A stretch of 40,929 bases of DNA from an uncultured Clostridium sp. (GTDB lineage Bacteria > Bacillota > Clostridia > TANB77 > CAG-508): positions 1 through 40,929 of the forward strand of contig CAMFER010000008.1 in assembly GCA_945949485.1 (NCBI GenBank), given 5' to 3'. Every line of letters starts with the position of its first letter. Position 1 is the stretch's first letter. Under the pieces are notes generated by a model. The model did not search any database. It was given only the letters and a program-made list of their open reading frames with translations, and was not told where the DNA came from. The translations under genes were made by a program, and so were the position numbers. Below, piece after piece: positions 7,503 to 15,810 of this stretch.

Positions 7503-8036
7503 ATGGAAGAAAAAAATAATAGATTTATATATTTTAAAAAATTCAAAATAAAAAACAAAAAGAAAATAATATTACTACTTACAAGTATAATTTGTATAAT
7601 AATATTTTTATCTAGTTTTAGTATAGGAAAGAGCTTAACTAATATAGATGCAGAAGGAACATTAAAAATAGCAGAGCCAATAATCGAAATAGAAAATGGA
7701 CAAGAAGTTGCTATTACAAGTGTAAATAATAAAGGTTATTATGAATTTAAAATTAAGAATTATGATAATCAAGGAAATATAACAAATGTTAATATACAAT
7801 ATTATATAGAAATCTTATCAAAGTTAGATGAAACAATAGATATAAAGATATATAGAGAAAATGAAGAAATAAAAATGAATAATAATAAAACTGAAATGAT
7901 AAAATTAGGAAATACAAACAGAGAAGAACATTTATATAAATTAGAAATTACATATGATAAAAGCAAATCTAATTCTATAGAAGATATTTTACAAAGTATT
8001 CAAATAAAAGTTTATTCTGAACAAATGAAAGCTTAA
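7503..8036 (+). CDS. TasA-like secreted or anchored protein, copy 2 (divergent)
   Basis: 177 residues from ATG 7503, with AAGGAAGG upstream. A long basic N-terminus (about 22 residues) precedes a hydrophobic segment at about residues 23-42, then IGKSLTNIDAEGTLKIAEP, as at the start of mature TasA/CalY proteins. The remainder is polar and beta-rich, with no Cys and no sorting signal. No enzyme motif is seen. It lies within a run of four secreted proteins with gaps of 11-12 bases after it, so it is probably an accessory component of the same surface structure. Confidence 0.65.
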   Translation: MEEKNNRFIYFKKFKIKNKKKIILLLTSIICIIIFLSSFSIGKSLTNIDAEGTLKIAEPIIEIENGQEVAITSVNNKGYYEFKIKNYDNQGNITNVNIQYYIEILSKLDETIDIKIYRENEEIKMNNNKTEMIKLGNTNREEHLYKLEITYDKSKSNSIEDILQSIQIKVYSEQMKA

Positions 8037-8047
8037 AAGGAGTAAAT

Positions 8048-8641
8048 ATGAAATATAAAAAGAAAGTTACACTTTTGATAATTCTGATAATATTAGTATC
8101 TTTATGTTATATACTTATAAATTCAAATATAAGATTAAATTCACAAAATAATTATATATTTTTTAAATTTTTTTCAAGTAATAATACAAATAATGAAAAT
8201 AAAGTTTTAATTTCAGATAAAACAAATAATGTATATAATTTTAAAATCAAAGATAATTATTTAGAGTCACAAGAAATAAAGCTTTACAAAACTATGGATG
8301 AAAAGACATTAATAAATGAGAAAATAGCTCCAGGAGTAAAAGGAAGTTTTATTATAAATTTATTTTCAAATATCAATTTAAATTATCAGATTAAATTTAA
8401 AAGTCTAAATGAAAAACCTCATAATTTAGTATTTTATTTAAAAAATAGTAAACAAAAATTTACAAATTTAGAACAATTGGAAACAGAACTAAACGACAAT
8501 ATTTCAAAGAAAGAAAACAGAAAAATAGAAATATTTTGGGAATGGGAATATGATGTGAATATTGAAAAAGATTTAATAGATACTAATGATGCGAAAAATA
8601 TAGAAAAATATAATTTTGAAATCTATATAATAACACAATAA
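8048..8641 (+). CDS. TasA-like secreted protein, copy 3 (paralogue of copy 1)
   Basis: 197 residues from ATG 8048, with AAAGGAG at 8036-8042. It has one N-terminal hydrophobic segment (residues about 7-23). Shared with the gene at 6819 in the same order are KIAPGVKGSF, KPHNLVFYL, a LEQLETELNDNI-type helix, and IEIFWEWEYD near the C-terminus. That order and spacing support duplication followed by strong divergence. No LPxTG motif or lipobox. Twelve bases separate it from the next gene. Confidence 0.65.
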   Translation: MKYKKKVTLLIILIILVSLCYILINSNIRLNSQNNYIFFKFFSSNNTNNENKVLISDKTNNVYNFKIKDNYLESQEIKLYKTMDEKTLINEKIAPGVKGSFIINLFSNINLNYQIKFKSLNEKPHNLVFYLKNSKQKFTNLEQLETELNDNISKKENRKIEIFWEWEYDVNIEKDLIDTNDAKNIEKYNFEIYIITQ

Positions 8642-8653
8642 AAGAGGTGCTAG

Positions 8654-9979
8654 ATGAGTAGTAAAAAAAATATAGTGTTATTAATATTTATTTTAATAAT
8701 TTTAGGAATACAAAACATAGTATATGGAAAATATGTTAATGAAAGAGTTTTTAAAATTGGAGAAATAAATATTGATAGAAATCCACCAAAAATAGAATTG
8801 ATTAGTATAGAAAATTCTAATCAACAATATCCAGGATATGCAAGTAAATTACATGAGATAAGTATAAAAATTAAAATAATAGAAAAAAATATAAAAAATA
8901 TTAGTATCACAAAAGAAAACATTTCACTGATTCTTGGTGAGGAATTAATTGATGATTATAATATTACAATAAATGAAGTGGAAAACGGAGAAGGATATAA
9001 AATATATAAGATAAATATTAATAATATTTTGGGAGATGGTGAATTAAAATTTAAGATAAAACAAGGAAGTATTATTGATAAATCAAACAATGTAAGTGAA
9101 GAGTTCTTTATAAATACAAAAATAGCTATAGATAATAAAGCTCCAGAATCAGTAACTAGTGAAATACAAAAAGAAGAGGGAAAAGTAAGATTAGAAATAG
9201 CAGCAAATGAAAAAATAAAAAATATAGAAGGATGGAATATAGATCAAGAAATGAAAATATTAGACAAAGAATTTGATTGTAATACATCCTATGAGATTGA
9301 AATTTCAGATTTTGCTGGAAATATTTCCGTTGTACCTATAAAAGTAACAAAAGCAACAAATATAATATTACAATATGGATCTTTAAATCAAAAATTCAAT
9401 TGGTCAATTACAGAAGGAGGAAAAATTGCAGGAAAAGAAGCTATGGAAAATGATCCTTTGTATAAGACTGAAATGCTATCTTTATATACAGAAGGAAACA
9501 TAGAAAATGACTTTATTGGAGTACAAACATATATGCATACATACTGGGGAGAAGGTAGAAAAGCTATAGGATATGGATATGAAAATACTTATTACCATGG
9601 ATACAACCCAGGTGTAGACAAATTTGCAACATTAGAAAATGGAACAAAGGCAATGGTAGAGAAAAAAATAAGATTAATATTAGGAGGAGATGGAGTAAAT
9701 TATAAAGGAAACAAAGGAATAGGTGGGAATCCGATACCAGAAGAAATTGCAGAAAAATATTTGTATGGGATTTCAAGTTTAAAAATAAAATTAAAAGATT
9801 ATAGTAAGTATTCAATAATATATCAAGTTTGGATAAAAGATGAAGGTTGGCAAGAAGCGGTTAAAAATGGTGAAGAAACAAAATTAGCATATGACAAACC
9901 AATAACAGCATATAGAGTTACATTAGTTCCAAAAAGTGAAGAAAAAAATGTTATTGAATATTGGAATAAAGCATTATAA
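8654..9979 (+). CDS. secreted surface protein with Ig-like region and ChW-like C-terminus
   Basis: 441 residues from ATG 8654, with AAAGAGGTG upstream. A signal peptide (residues about 5-25, ending VYGKYVNE) precedes a beta-rich region beginning DRNPPKIELISI. A second Ig-like unit begins IDNKAPESVTSEIQ and ends in YEIEISDFAGNIS, the pattern of bacterial Ig-like and Cadherin-like folds. From about residue 380, KLKDYSKYSIIYQVWIKD, then EGWQEAVKNGEETKLAYDKP and ITAYRVTLVP resemble one clostridial hydrophobic (ChW) repeat, a cell-surface and ligand-binding module. No sorting signal is seen. Last gene of the locus; probably the surface-attached or adhesive partner of the TasA-like proteins. Confidence 0.65.
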   Translation: MSSKKNIVLLIFILIILGIQNIVYGKYVNERVFKIGEINIDRNPPKIELISIENSNQQYPGYASKLHEISIKIKIIEKNIKNISITKENISLILGEELIDDYNITINEVENGEGYKIYKININNILGDGELKFKIKQGSIIDKSNNVSEEFFINTKIAIDNKAPESVTSEIQKEEGKVRLEIAANEKIKNIEGWNIDQEMKILDKEFDCNTSYEIEISDFAGNISVVPIKVTKATNIILQYGSLNQKFNWSITEGGKIAGKEAMENDPLYKTEMLSLYTEGNIENDFIGVQTYMHTYWGEGRKAIGYGYENTYYHGYNPGVDKFATLENGTKAMVEKKIRLILGGDGVNYKGNKGIGGNPIPEEIAEKYLYGISSLKIKLKDYSKYSIIYQVWIKDEGWQEAVKNGEETKLAYDKPITAYRVTLVPKSEEKNVIEYWNKAL

Positions 9980-10014
9980 AATAGTAGGACTTTTAATAAA
10001 TTAATAAAAAATGG

Positions 10015-10043
10015 TTGATATTTTTTTCATTTTAATATAAAAT
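10015..10043 (+). promoter_or_regulatory. promoter for the HD-protein/secDF operon
   Basis: TTGATA (10015-10020), a 17-base T-rich spacer and TAAAAT (10038-10043) lie 33 bases before the HD gene start. Confidence 0.6.
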
Positions 10044-10075
10044 CTAAAAAGACCAAATTAAGGAGGAACATTAAT

Positions 10076-10736
10076 ATGGTTACATTGGAAGATGTGAAAA
10101 ACAATGAAGAAGTGGAAGCTCTTATAAAAGGAGCTCAAAAACAGATAGATGGTCTTCGGTTATACTGAACATAGCCATAGACACATATCAATAGTTTCAA
10201 AAAGGGCAGGAGATATTTTAGAAAAGTTAGGTTATCCTGCAAGAACAGTCGAACTGGCAAGAATAGCTGGTTATTTACATGATATAGGAAATTGTGTTAA
10301 TAGGACAGACCATGCTCATAGTGGTGCAATTTTAGCATATAACATACTGAAAGATATGGAAATGCCAGTTGAAGAAAGAACAGAAATCATGATGGCAATA
10401 GGAAATCATGATGAAGCTACTGGAACAGCTGTTAACGATATTTCAGCAGCTATAATTTTAGCAGATAAATCAGATGTTCATAGAGATAGAGTAACAAATC
10501 AAAATATGTCAACATTTGATATACACGATAGAGTTAATTATGCTGTAACAAATGCTCAACTAAATTTAGATGAAGAAAACAGAAAAATAATATTAGATTT
10601 AACAATAGATACAAAAATATGTCCTGTTTTAGATTATTTCGAAATATTCATGGAAAGAACAATGATGAGTAAAAATGCGGCTAAATATTTAAAAATCTGG
10701 TTTGAATTAATAATTAATGGAACAAAATTATTGTAG
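10076..10736 (+). CDS. HD-domain phosphohydrolase; frame changes +1 at CGG 10157
   Basis: About 219 residues if the frame change is counted. The start is ATG 10076 (MVTLEDVKNNEEVEALI), with AAGGAGGA at 10060-10067. The first 27 codons reach GGT CTT, then CGG TTA TAC TGA would stop the protein. Skipping the C at 10157 gives LGYTEHSHRHIS and restores the well-known family sequence. HD motifs are GYTEHSHRH, GYLHDIGNCVNR, AIGNHDEATG and LADKSDVHRDRV, so metal binding is intact. Family members are predicted metal-dependent phosphohydrolases acting on nucleotides or related phosphates; the substrate here is unknown. The downstream frame alone (from ATG 10149) would lack the N-terminus and a normal ribosome binding site. 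secD follows after 13 bases. Confidence 0.88.
10157..10159 (+). other. CGG +1 recoding site in the HD-protein gene
   Basis: Context GGT CTT CGG TTA TAC TGA. Dropping C 10157 gives CTT-GGT-TAT-ACT-GAA (L-G-Y-T-E), the conserved family sequence. The zero frame stops three codons later. Confidence 0.85.
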
Positions 10737-10749
10737 TGGGGGAATTAGA

Positions 10750-12171
10750 ATGAAAAAAGTAAAAATAATAACAATCATTTTAGCAATAGTATTAGTGACA
10801 CTAATAGCTTTTTTAGGAATTTATGTACAAGTACAAAATAGAATGGAAAACAAAGTAAAAGATTATTCTTATGCAATGGATTTAGAAGGAAGCAGAGAGA
10901 TTAGACTAAAAGTTGATACAAGTACTACAACAACAGTAAAAGATGCTGAAGGAAATGAAGTTGAAGACGGAGAAAATTTAACAGATGATGAAATTACTCA
11001 AAACGGATACACAAAAGAAGAAACAGCGAAAAATAGCAAAGAAGTTCTTAATGTTGAGAACTATGAAAAAACTAAAAAAATAATAGAAGAAAGACTAAAA
11101 GGACAAAATGTACAAAATTATGTTATAAAAATGGATGAAGAAACAGGAGATATAATAATAGATATTCCTGAAAATGATCAAACAGACGCAATAATTAGTA
11201 ATATAAGTAGTACAGGTAAATTTGAAATTTTAGACACTCAAACAAACGAAGTTTTAATGAACAATGATGATATAAAAACTGTTAATGTAATGTATGGATC
11301 AAGTTCAAGCACAGGAACATCAGGAACTACTGTATATCTAAATATTGAATTTACTAAAGAGGGAGCTAAAAAATTAGAAGAAATAAGCAGTAATTATAAA
11401 ACTGTAGAAGAATCTTCTGAAACGACTGATGAAACTACAGAAGAAAGCACAGAAGAGACAAATGCAGAGAAAACAATTACAATGAAAATTGATGATGAAG
11501 AAATAATGTCAACAAGTTTTGACGAACCATTAAAAACAGGAAAAATGCAATTATCAATAGGACAAGCAGCTACAACTCAAGAAGCATTACAAACGAACGT
11601 AAACCAAGCAGCAACAATAGCAACAGTTTTAGATACAGGAAAGTTACCTGTTGTGTATACAGTAGATGAAAATAAATACATATTATCTGACATGCAAGAA
11701 AATCAATTACAAATAGTAGGATATGTAGTAATAGCAATAGTTGCAATTGCTTTAGTTGTAATGATAATAAGATATAGAGTATTAGGAATTTTAGGCTCTA
11801 TTTCATATATAGGATTATTAGCAATGTTCTCTATATTAATTAAATATACTAATGTTGTATTATCATTAGAGGGAATATTTGGAGCTTTAGTTATTGCTGT
11901 ATTAAATTATATTTTTGTTAATAGTGTATTGAATAAATTGAAGAAAGAAGAAAAAATACAAAAATCAGATGTTAAAGAAACAATAAAAGAAACTTATAAA
12001 TCATTTTTTATAAAAATAGTTCCAATTTGTATAACAATAATTGCTTTTTGCTTTATTAGTTGGGAACCTATTAGTAGCTTTGGTATGGTAATGTTCTGGG
12101 GAATAGTACTAATAGCAATATATAATTATGTTATAACAAATACTTTATTAAAAATAAAAGCTGATAAATAG
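10750..12171 (+). CDS. secD: protein translocase subunit SecD
   Basis: 473 residues from ATG 10750, with GTGGGGGAAT upstream. One N-terminal helix (residues about 5-25) precedes a large extracytoplasmic domain that begins near MDLEGSREIRLKVD, corresponding to the usual D-L-x-G-G motif. A Thr/Glu-rich low-complexity insertion of about 30 residues (TVEESSETTDETTEESTEE) is seen in it. The C-terminal part has five or more membrane helices (VVIAIVAIALVVMIIRYR onward). SecD and SecF use the proton gradient to help pull secreted proteins out of the SecYEG channel. Followed by secF after 10 bases, with GGAGGA between. Confidence 0.88.
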   Translation: MKKVKIITIILAIVLVTLIAFLGIYVQVQNRMENKVKDYSYAMDLEGSREIRLKVDTSTTTTVKDAEGNEVEDGENLTDDEITQNGYTKEETAKNSKEVLNVENYEKTKKIIEERLKGQNVQNYVIKMDEETGDIIIDIPENDQTDAIISNISSTGKFEILDTQTNEVLMNNDDIKTVNVMYGSSSSTGTSGTTVYLNIEFTKEGAKKLEEISSNYKTVEESSETTDETTEESTEETNAEKTITMKIDDEEIMSTSFDEPLKTGKMQLSIGQAATTQEALQTNVNQAATIATVLDTGKLPVVYTVDENKYILSDMQENQLQIVGYVVIAIVAIALVVMIIRYRVLGILGSISYIGLLAMFSILIKYTNVVLSLEGIFGALVIAVLNYIFVNSVLNKLKKEEKIQKSDVKETIKETYKSFFIKIVPICITIIAFCFISWEPISSFGMVMFWGIVLIAIYNYVITNTLLKIKADK

Positions 12172-12181
12172 GAGGAATAAA

Positions 12182-12853
12182 ATGGAGAAGATAAAGAAAA
12201 ATAAAAAAACTATAATAATAGCATTATTAATTCTTATAGTTATAGCTGGAGTTATTGTTACTTTAACAGTTGGATTGAATTTTGATTTAAGATATCAAGA
12301 TACAAAGAAAATAGAATTATATATAGGAAAAACTTTTGAATATAATGATATAAAAAATATAGTTAATGAAGTTATGCCAGGACAAGATAATATAATTCAA
12401 AAAGTAGAGGTTTTTGAGGATTCTGTAAGTATAATTGCAAAAGATATTACAGATGAACAAAAAACAAATATAATTAATAAGGTAAATGAAAAATACGGAA
12501 CTGAAATATCAGCAGATAGTACAGAAATAACAAAAATACCAAATACAAGAGGAAGAGATATAGTAAAACCATATATTATGCCATTTACAATAGCTACATT
12601 GATAATTTTAGCATATATGGCAGTTAGATATCACAAACTTGGAAGTATAAAAACTATTATTATTACAACATTAACATGTGTTATTGCTCAAATTGGATTA
12701 TTAAGCATAATGGCAATAACAAGAATTCCAATTGGAAGATTTACAATACCAATTGTTCTACTAGTATATTTATTAACATTAGTAGGATTAACAACAAATT
12801 TTGAAAATAAACTAAAATTAAAAATAGAAAAAGAAAATAAAAACAAAAAATAA
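12182..12853 (+). CDS. secF: protein translocase subunit SecF, short form
   Basis: 223 residues from ATG 12182, with AGGAGGA at 12171-12177. An N-terminal helix is followed by GLNFDLRYQDTKKIELYIGK, matching the SecF G-x-D-F-x-G-G region in position though degenerate. Then come an extracytoplasmic domain and about three helices (PFTIATLIILAYMAVRYHK onward). The usual length is near 300 residues; the last helices expected in SecF are missing here and the gene ends in a Lys-rich tail. No frameshift is seen, so the short form looks native. Partner of the adjacent SecD. A terminator follows. Confidence 0.8.
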   Translation: MEKIKKNKKTIIIALLILIVIAGVIVTLTVGLNFDLRYQDTKKIELYIGKTFEYNDIKNIVNEVMPGQDNIIQKVEVFEDSVSIIAKDITDEQKTNIINKVNEKYGTEISADSTEITKIPNTRGRDIVKPYIMPFTIATLIILAYMAVRYHKLGSIKTIIITTLTCVIAQIGLLSIMAITRIPIGRFTIPIVLLVYLLTLVGLTTNFENKLKLKIEKENKNKK

Positions 12854-12871
12854 ATAGTAAAAAATTAAGAA

Positions 12872-12915
12872 TACATCATATATATTTTAAATTATATATA
12901 TGATGTAATTTTTTT
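12872..12915 (+). terminator. intrinsic terminator after secF
   Basis: Perfect 14-bp AT-rich stem TACATCATATATAT/ATATATATGATGTA (12872-12885 and 12894-12907) followed by a run of T. Confidence 0.8.
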
Positions 12916-12990
12916 GTAAAAATACTATACATTTTTTCTAATTTAATGATATAATTATGCCCAAAGATACAATAAATTGTGGAGGAAAAA

Positions 12991-15345
12991 ATGGGAAATA
13001 TAGTTTTATTAGATGATTTAACAATAAATCAAATAGCTGCAGGAGAAGTTATAGAAAGACCTGCTTCAGTTGTAAAGGAAATGGTAGAAAATTCAATAGA
13101 TGCAGGTGCTACTAATATAACTGTTGAAATAAAAAATGGAGGAATTTCATTTATAAAAATAACAGACAATGGAAAAGGTATAGCAAAAGATGACTTGGAA
13201 ATTGCTTTTGAAAGACATGCGACAAGTAAAATAAGATCAGCAGAAGATTTAGATAAAGTTACATCAATGGGATTTAGAGGCGAAGCATTAGCTAGTATTG
13301 CAGCAATAGCAAATGTAGAATTAACTTCAAAAACCAAAGATCAAGATGTAGGATATAGAATAGTATTAGAAGCAGGAGAAGTTTTAGAAAAAGAAGAAGC
13401 AGGATGCAGTGTAGGTACATCTATAGTAGTAAGAAATCTATTTTTTAACACACCAGTTAGATATAAATTTTTAAAGAAAGATTATACTGAAACAGGATAT
13501 ATAGAGGATGTAATAACAAGAATTGCTCTTGTTAATCCAAATATAGCAATAAAACTTATAAATACTGGAAAAACAGTTATACAAACTAATGGTAGTGGAG
13601 ATTTAAAAAATGTTATATATAGTATTTATGGGAAAGATATAGCAAACGGAGTGCTTGAATTATCATATAAATATGATGATATAACTATAAATGGAGTTAT
13701 AGGAAAACCAGAAATAGCAAGATCAAATAGATCAAATCAATTGTTTTTCGTAAATAAAAGATATATAAAAGATAAGACACTAACAGCAGCTACTGAACAA
13801 GCATATAAAGGGCTAATACCTATAGGAAAATTTGGATTTGTAATATTAAATCTAGAAATAAATCCAGCTAAAGTAGATGTAAATGTACATCCTGCTAAAC
13901 TAGAAGTAAGATTTGAAGAAGAAAATAAAGTTTTTCAAGCAATATATCATGGGATAAAAGATACTTTATTAAAAAGTGAATTAGTATCAGGTTCTAGTAA
14001 TGAAGAAAAGGTAACAAATATTAATACCATAGATAGAAGTGCTGTTAGTTTTGAAGAAAGATTAAAAAGATTAAGAGAAACAAAAAAAGAGAATCAAGGT
14101 GGATTATTCTCTTTTAGAAAACAAAATGATAAGCAAATAGAAAAATACAATGATGAAGAAAGTAAAATTAAGACTAATAATATATTAGAAGAAGTATATA
14201 AAGATAAAAATACAGAAAAAGCTGAAACATCTAATAAAGAAATAGGAGAAAAAGAAGAAAAGATTGTAGCAGGTCCTATAGATACAAGCGAAATATTAAA
14301 TCAATTAAAACAAATGAAAGAAAAAATAGAAAAAGATTTAATAGAGAGTAATATAGAACCAGATACTTTAAAAGATACTGATAATAACTACGAATTGGAA
14401 AATAAAGAAGAAAGTAAAGTAGAAAATAAGGACGAAGAAAAAGAAATTAAAAAAGAAAATACTGAAAATGAAAATGTGTTAGAAGATAAAGAACAAATAG
14501 AAGATGTTAAATCAGCAATAGAAAAAATAGAAAATCCAGAAGTAAAACAAGAATTTGAAGAAGTAAAGGAAAAAATTAAAGACTTAAATGAAAATTCAAA
14601 TGTTGTATCAGAAGATTTCAATGAGATGTATACAAAATTATTTGGAAGAGCTCCAATTATGGATAATAAAGATACAAAACAAGATGATGACAAAAAAGAA
14701 GAAATTGCAACAGCTGATTTATTAAAAGATAATGTATCTATTTTCGAAGAACAAGAAGAATTTAAAAAACCAGTATATAAATTTGTTGGAATTATATTTA
14801 AAACATACATAATATTAGAAATGGATAAAGAAATGTATATATTAGACCAACATGCAGCTCATGAAAGAATTATGTATGAAAAAGTTAAGAAAAATTATTA
14901 TAGTGAAAGTCAAAAAGATTCACAAATGTTATTATTGCCAGATGTAATAACTTTAACACATAAAGAGATGGATATAGCTAAAGAAAATATAAAGATGTTC
15001 GAACAAGCAGGATTCAGCCTAGAAGAATTTGGAGAAAATACAATAAAATTAACTGGTGTTCCAACAGTATGTATTGATTTAGATACAAAAGAATTATTTT
15101 TAGAAACATTGGATGAAATAAATACAGTTGCAAGAACAGCAAAACAAGAAAAAGAAGAAAAATTTATAGCAACAGTTGCTTGCAAAGCGGCAGTTAAAGC
15201 AAATATGGCTTTGACAAAAGAAGAAGTTGACAGTTTGATGGAACAATTATTAGAATTACCAAATCCATTTACTTGTCCACATGGAAGACCAACTGTTATA
15301 AAGATGAGTAAATATGATATAGAAAGAAAATTTGCAAGAAAATAG
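12991..15345 (+). CDS. mutL: DNA mismatch repair protein MutL
   Basis: 784 residues from ATG 12991; GGAGG at 12981-12985 excludes the in-frame GTG at 12979. The N-terminal GHKL ATPase has IAAGEVIERPASVVKEMVEN, DNGKGI and GFRGEALASIA, followed by NPAKVDVNVHPAKLEVRF. The C-terminal dimer/endonuclease domain has DQHAAHERIMYE and CPHGRPT, so this is the nicking type of MutL used where no MutH exists. The linker between the domains (residues about 340-560) is unusually long and rich in Lys, Glu and Asn, accounting for the length above the common 620-680. It cleaves the new DNA strand after MutS finds a mismatch. First gene of the block leading to miaA; mutS is not in the window. Confidence 0.97.
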   Translation: MGNIVLLDDLTINQIAAGEVIERPASVVKEMVENSIDAGATNITVEIKNGGISFIKITDNGKGIAKDDLEIAFERHATSKIRSAEDLDKVTSMGFRGEALASIAAIANVELTSKTKDQDVGYRIVLEAGEVLEKEEAGCSVGTSIVVRNLFFNTPVRYKFLKKDYTETGYIEDVITRIALVNPNIAIKLINTGKTVIQTNGSGDLKNVIYSIYGKDIANGVLELSYKYDDITINGVIGKPEIARSNRSNQLFFVNKRYIKDKTLTAATEQAYKGLIPIGKFGFVILNLEINPAKVDVNVHPAKLEVRFEEENKVFQAIYHGIKDTLLKSELVSGSSNEEKVTNINTIDRSAVSFEERLKRLRETKKENQGGLFSFRKQNDKQIEKYNDEESKIKTNNILEEVYKDKNTEKAETSNKEIGEKEEKIVAGPIDTSEILNQLKQMKEKIEKDLIESNIEPDTLKDTDNNYELENKEESKVENKDEEKEIKKENTENENVLEDKEQIEDVKSAIEKIENPEVKQEFEEVKEKIKDLNENSNVVSEDFNEMYTKLFGRAPIMDNKDTKQDDDKKEEIATADLLKDNVSIFEEQEEFKKPVYKFVGIIFKTYIILEMDKEMYILDQHAAHERIMYEKVKKNYYSESQKDSQMLLLPDVITLTHKEMDIAKENIKMFEQAGFSLEEFGENTIKLTGVPTVCIDLDTKELFLETLDEINTVARTAKQEKEEKFIATVACKAAVKANMALTKEEVDSLMEQLLELPNPFTCPHGRPTVIKMSKYDIERKFARK

Positions 15346-15359
15346 GGAGAAGAAAGAAA

Positions 15360-15806
15360 ATGCCATTTATAGTAATTATTATAATATTAATATATATTGT
15401 GCTTTTGGCATGGACATGGCACAATCTAGGAGATATGGAAAAAACAAAAAAGACATTAATAATATTTATAGGACTTATAATAACATATTTGACTACAATA
15501 TTAATATTTAACATTTCAAAAGCAGGAATAGGATATAATAATCCTGAAGTAGAAAATACTATGAAAACTCTCTTAGTATCGGTATTCACAGGAGTAAATG
15601 GATTAATTTGGATGCCTATAGTCTCAAAAAATATGGATCAAGTTAATGAAGGATTAATAGAAAAAACTGTTTTAAAAACAAGAGTAATTGTTATAGGGAT
15701 AATATTTGTAATTTGCATGGTAATTGAATTTAACTATATAAAAGATACACAAAAAAGTACAATTGAGATGTATAATAATGTTGAAGAAAGAACTGTAGGA
15801 GAGTGA
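15360..15806 (+). CDS. hypothetical four-helix membrane protein
   Basis: 148 residues from ATG 15360, with GGGAGAAG 14 bases after the mutL stop. Hydrophobic segments lie at about residues 2-20, 32-51, 69-85 and 107-125, with TWHNLGDMEKTKK as a cytoplasmic loop and a polar C-terminus. I do not recognise the family. It sits between mutL and miaA, genes that are normally adjacent in Firmicutes, and its stop is five bases before the miaA GTG, so it is co-transcribed with them. Confidence 0.75.
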   Translation: MPFIVIIIILIYIVLLAWTWHNLGDMEKTKKTLIIFIGLIITYLTTILIFNISKAGIGYNNPEVENTMKTLLVSVFTGVNGLIWMPIVSKNMDQVNEGLIEKTVLKTRVIVIGIIFVICMVIEFNYIKDTQKSTIEMYNNVEERTVGE

Positions 15807-15810
15807 AAAA

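Noticed and set aside
14388..14810. Ser/Phe-rich open frame on the - strand inside mutL
   Set aside because: It mirrors the Lys/Glu-rich linker and has no start signal.
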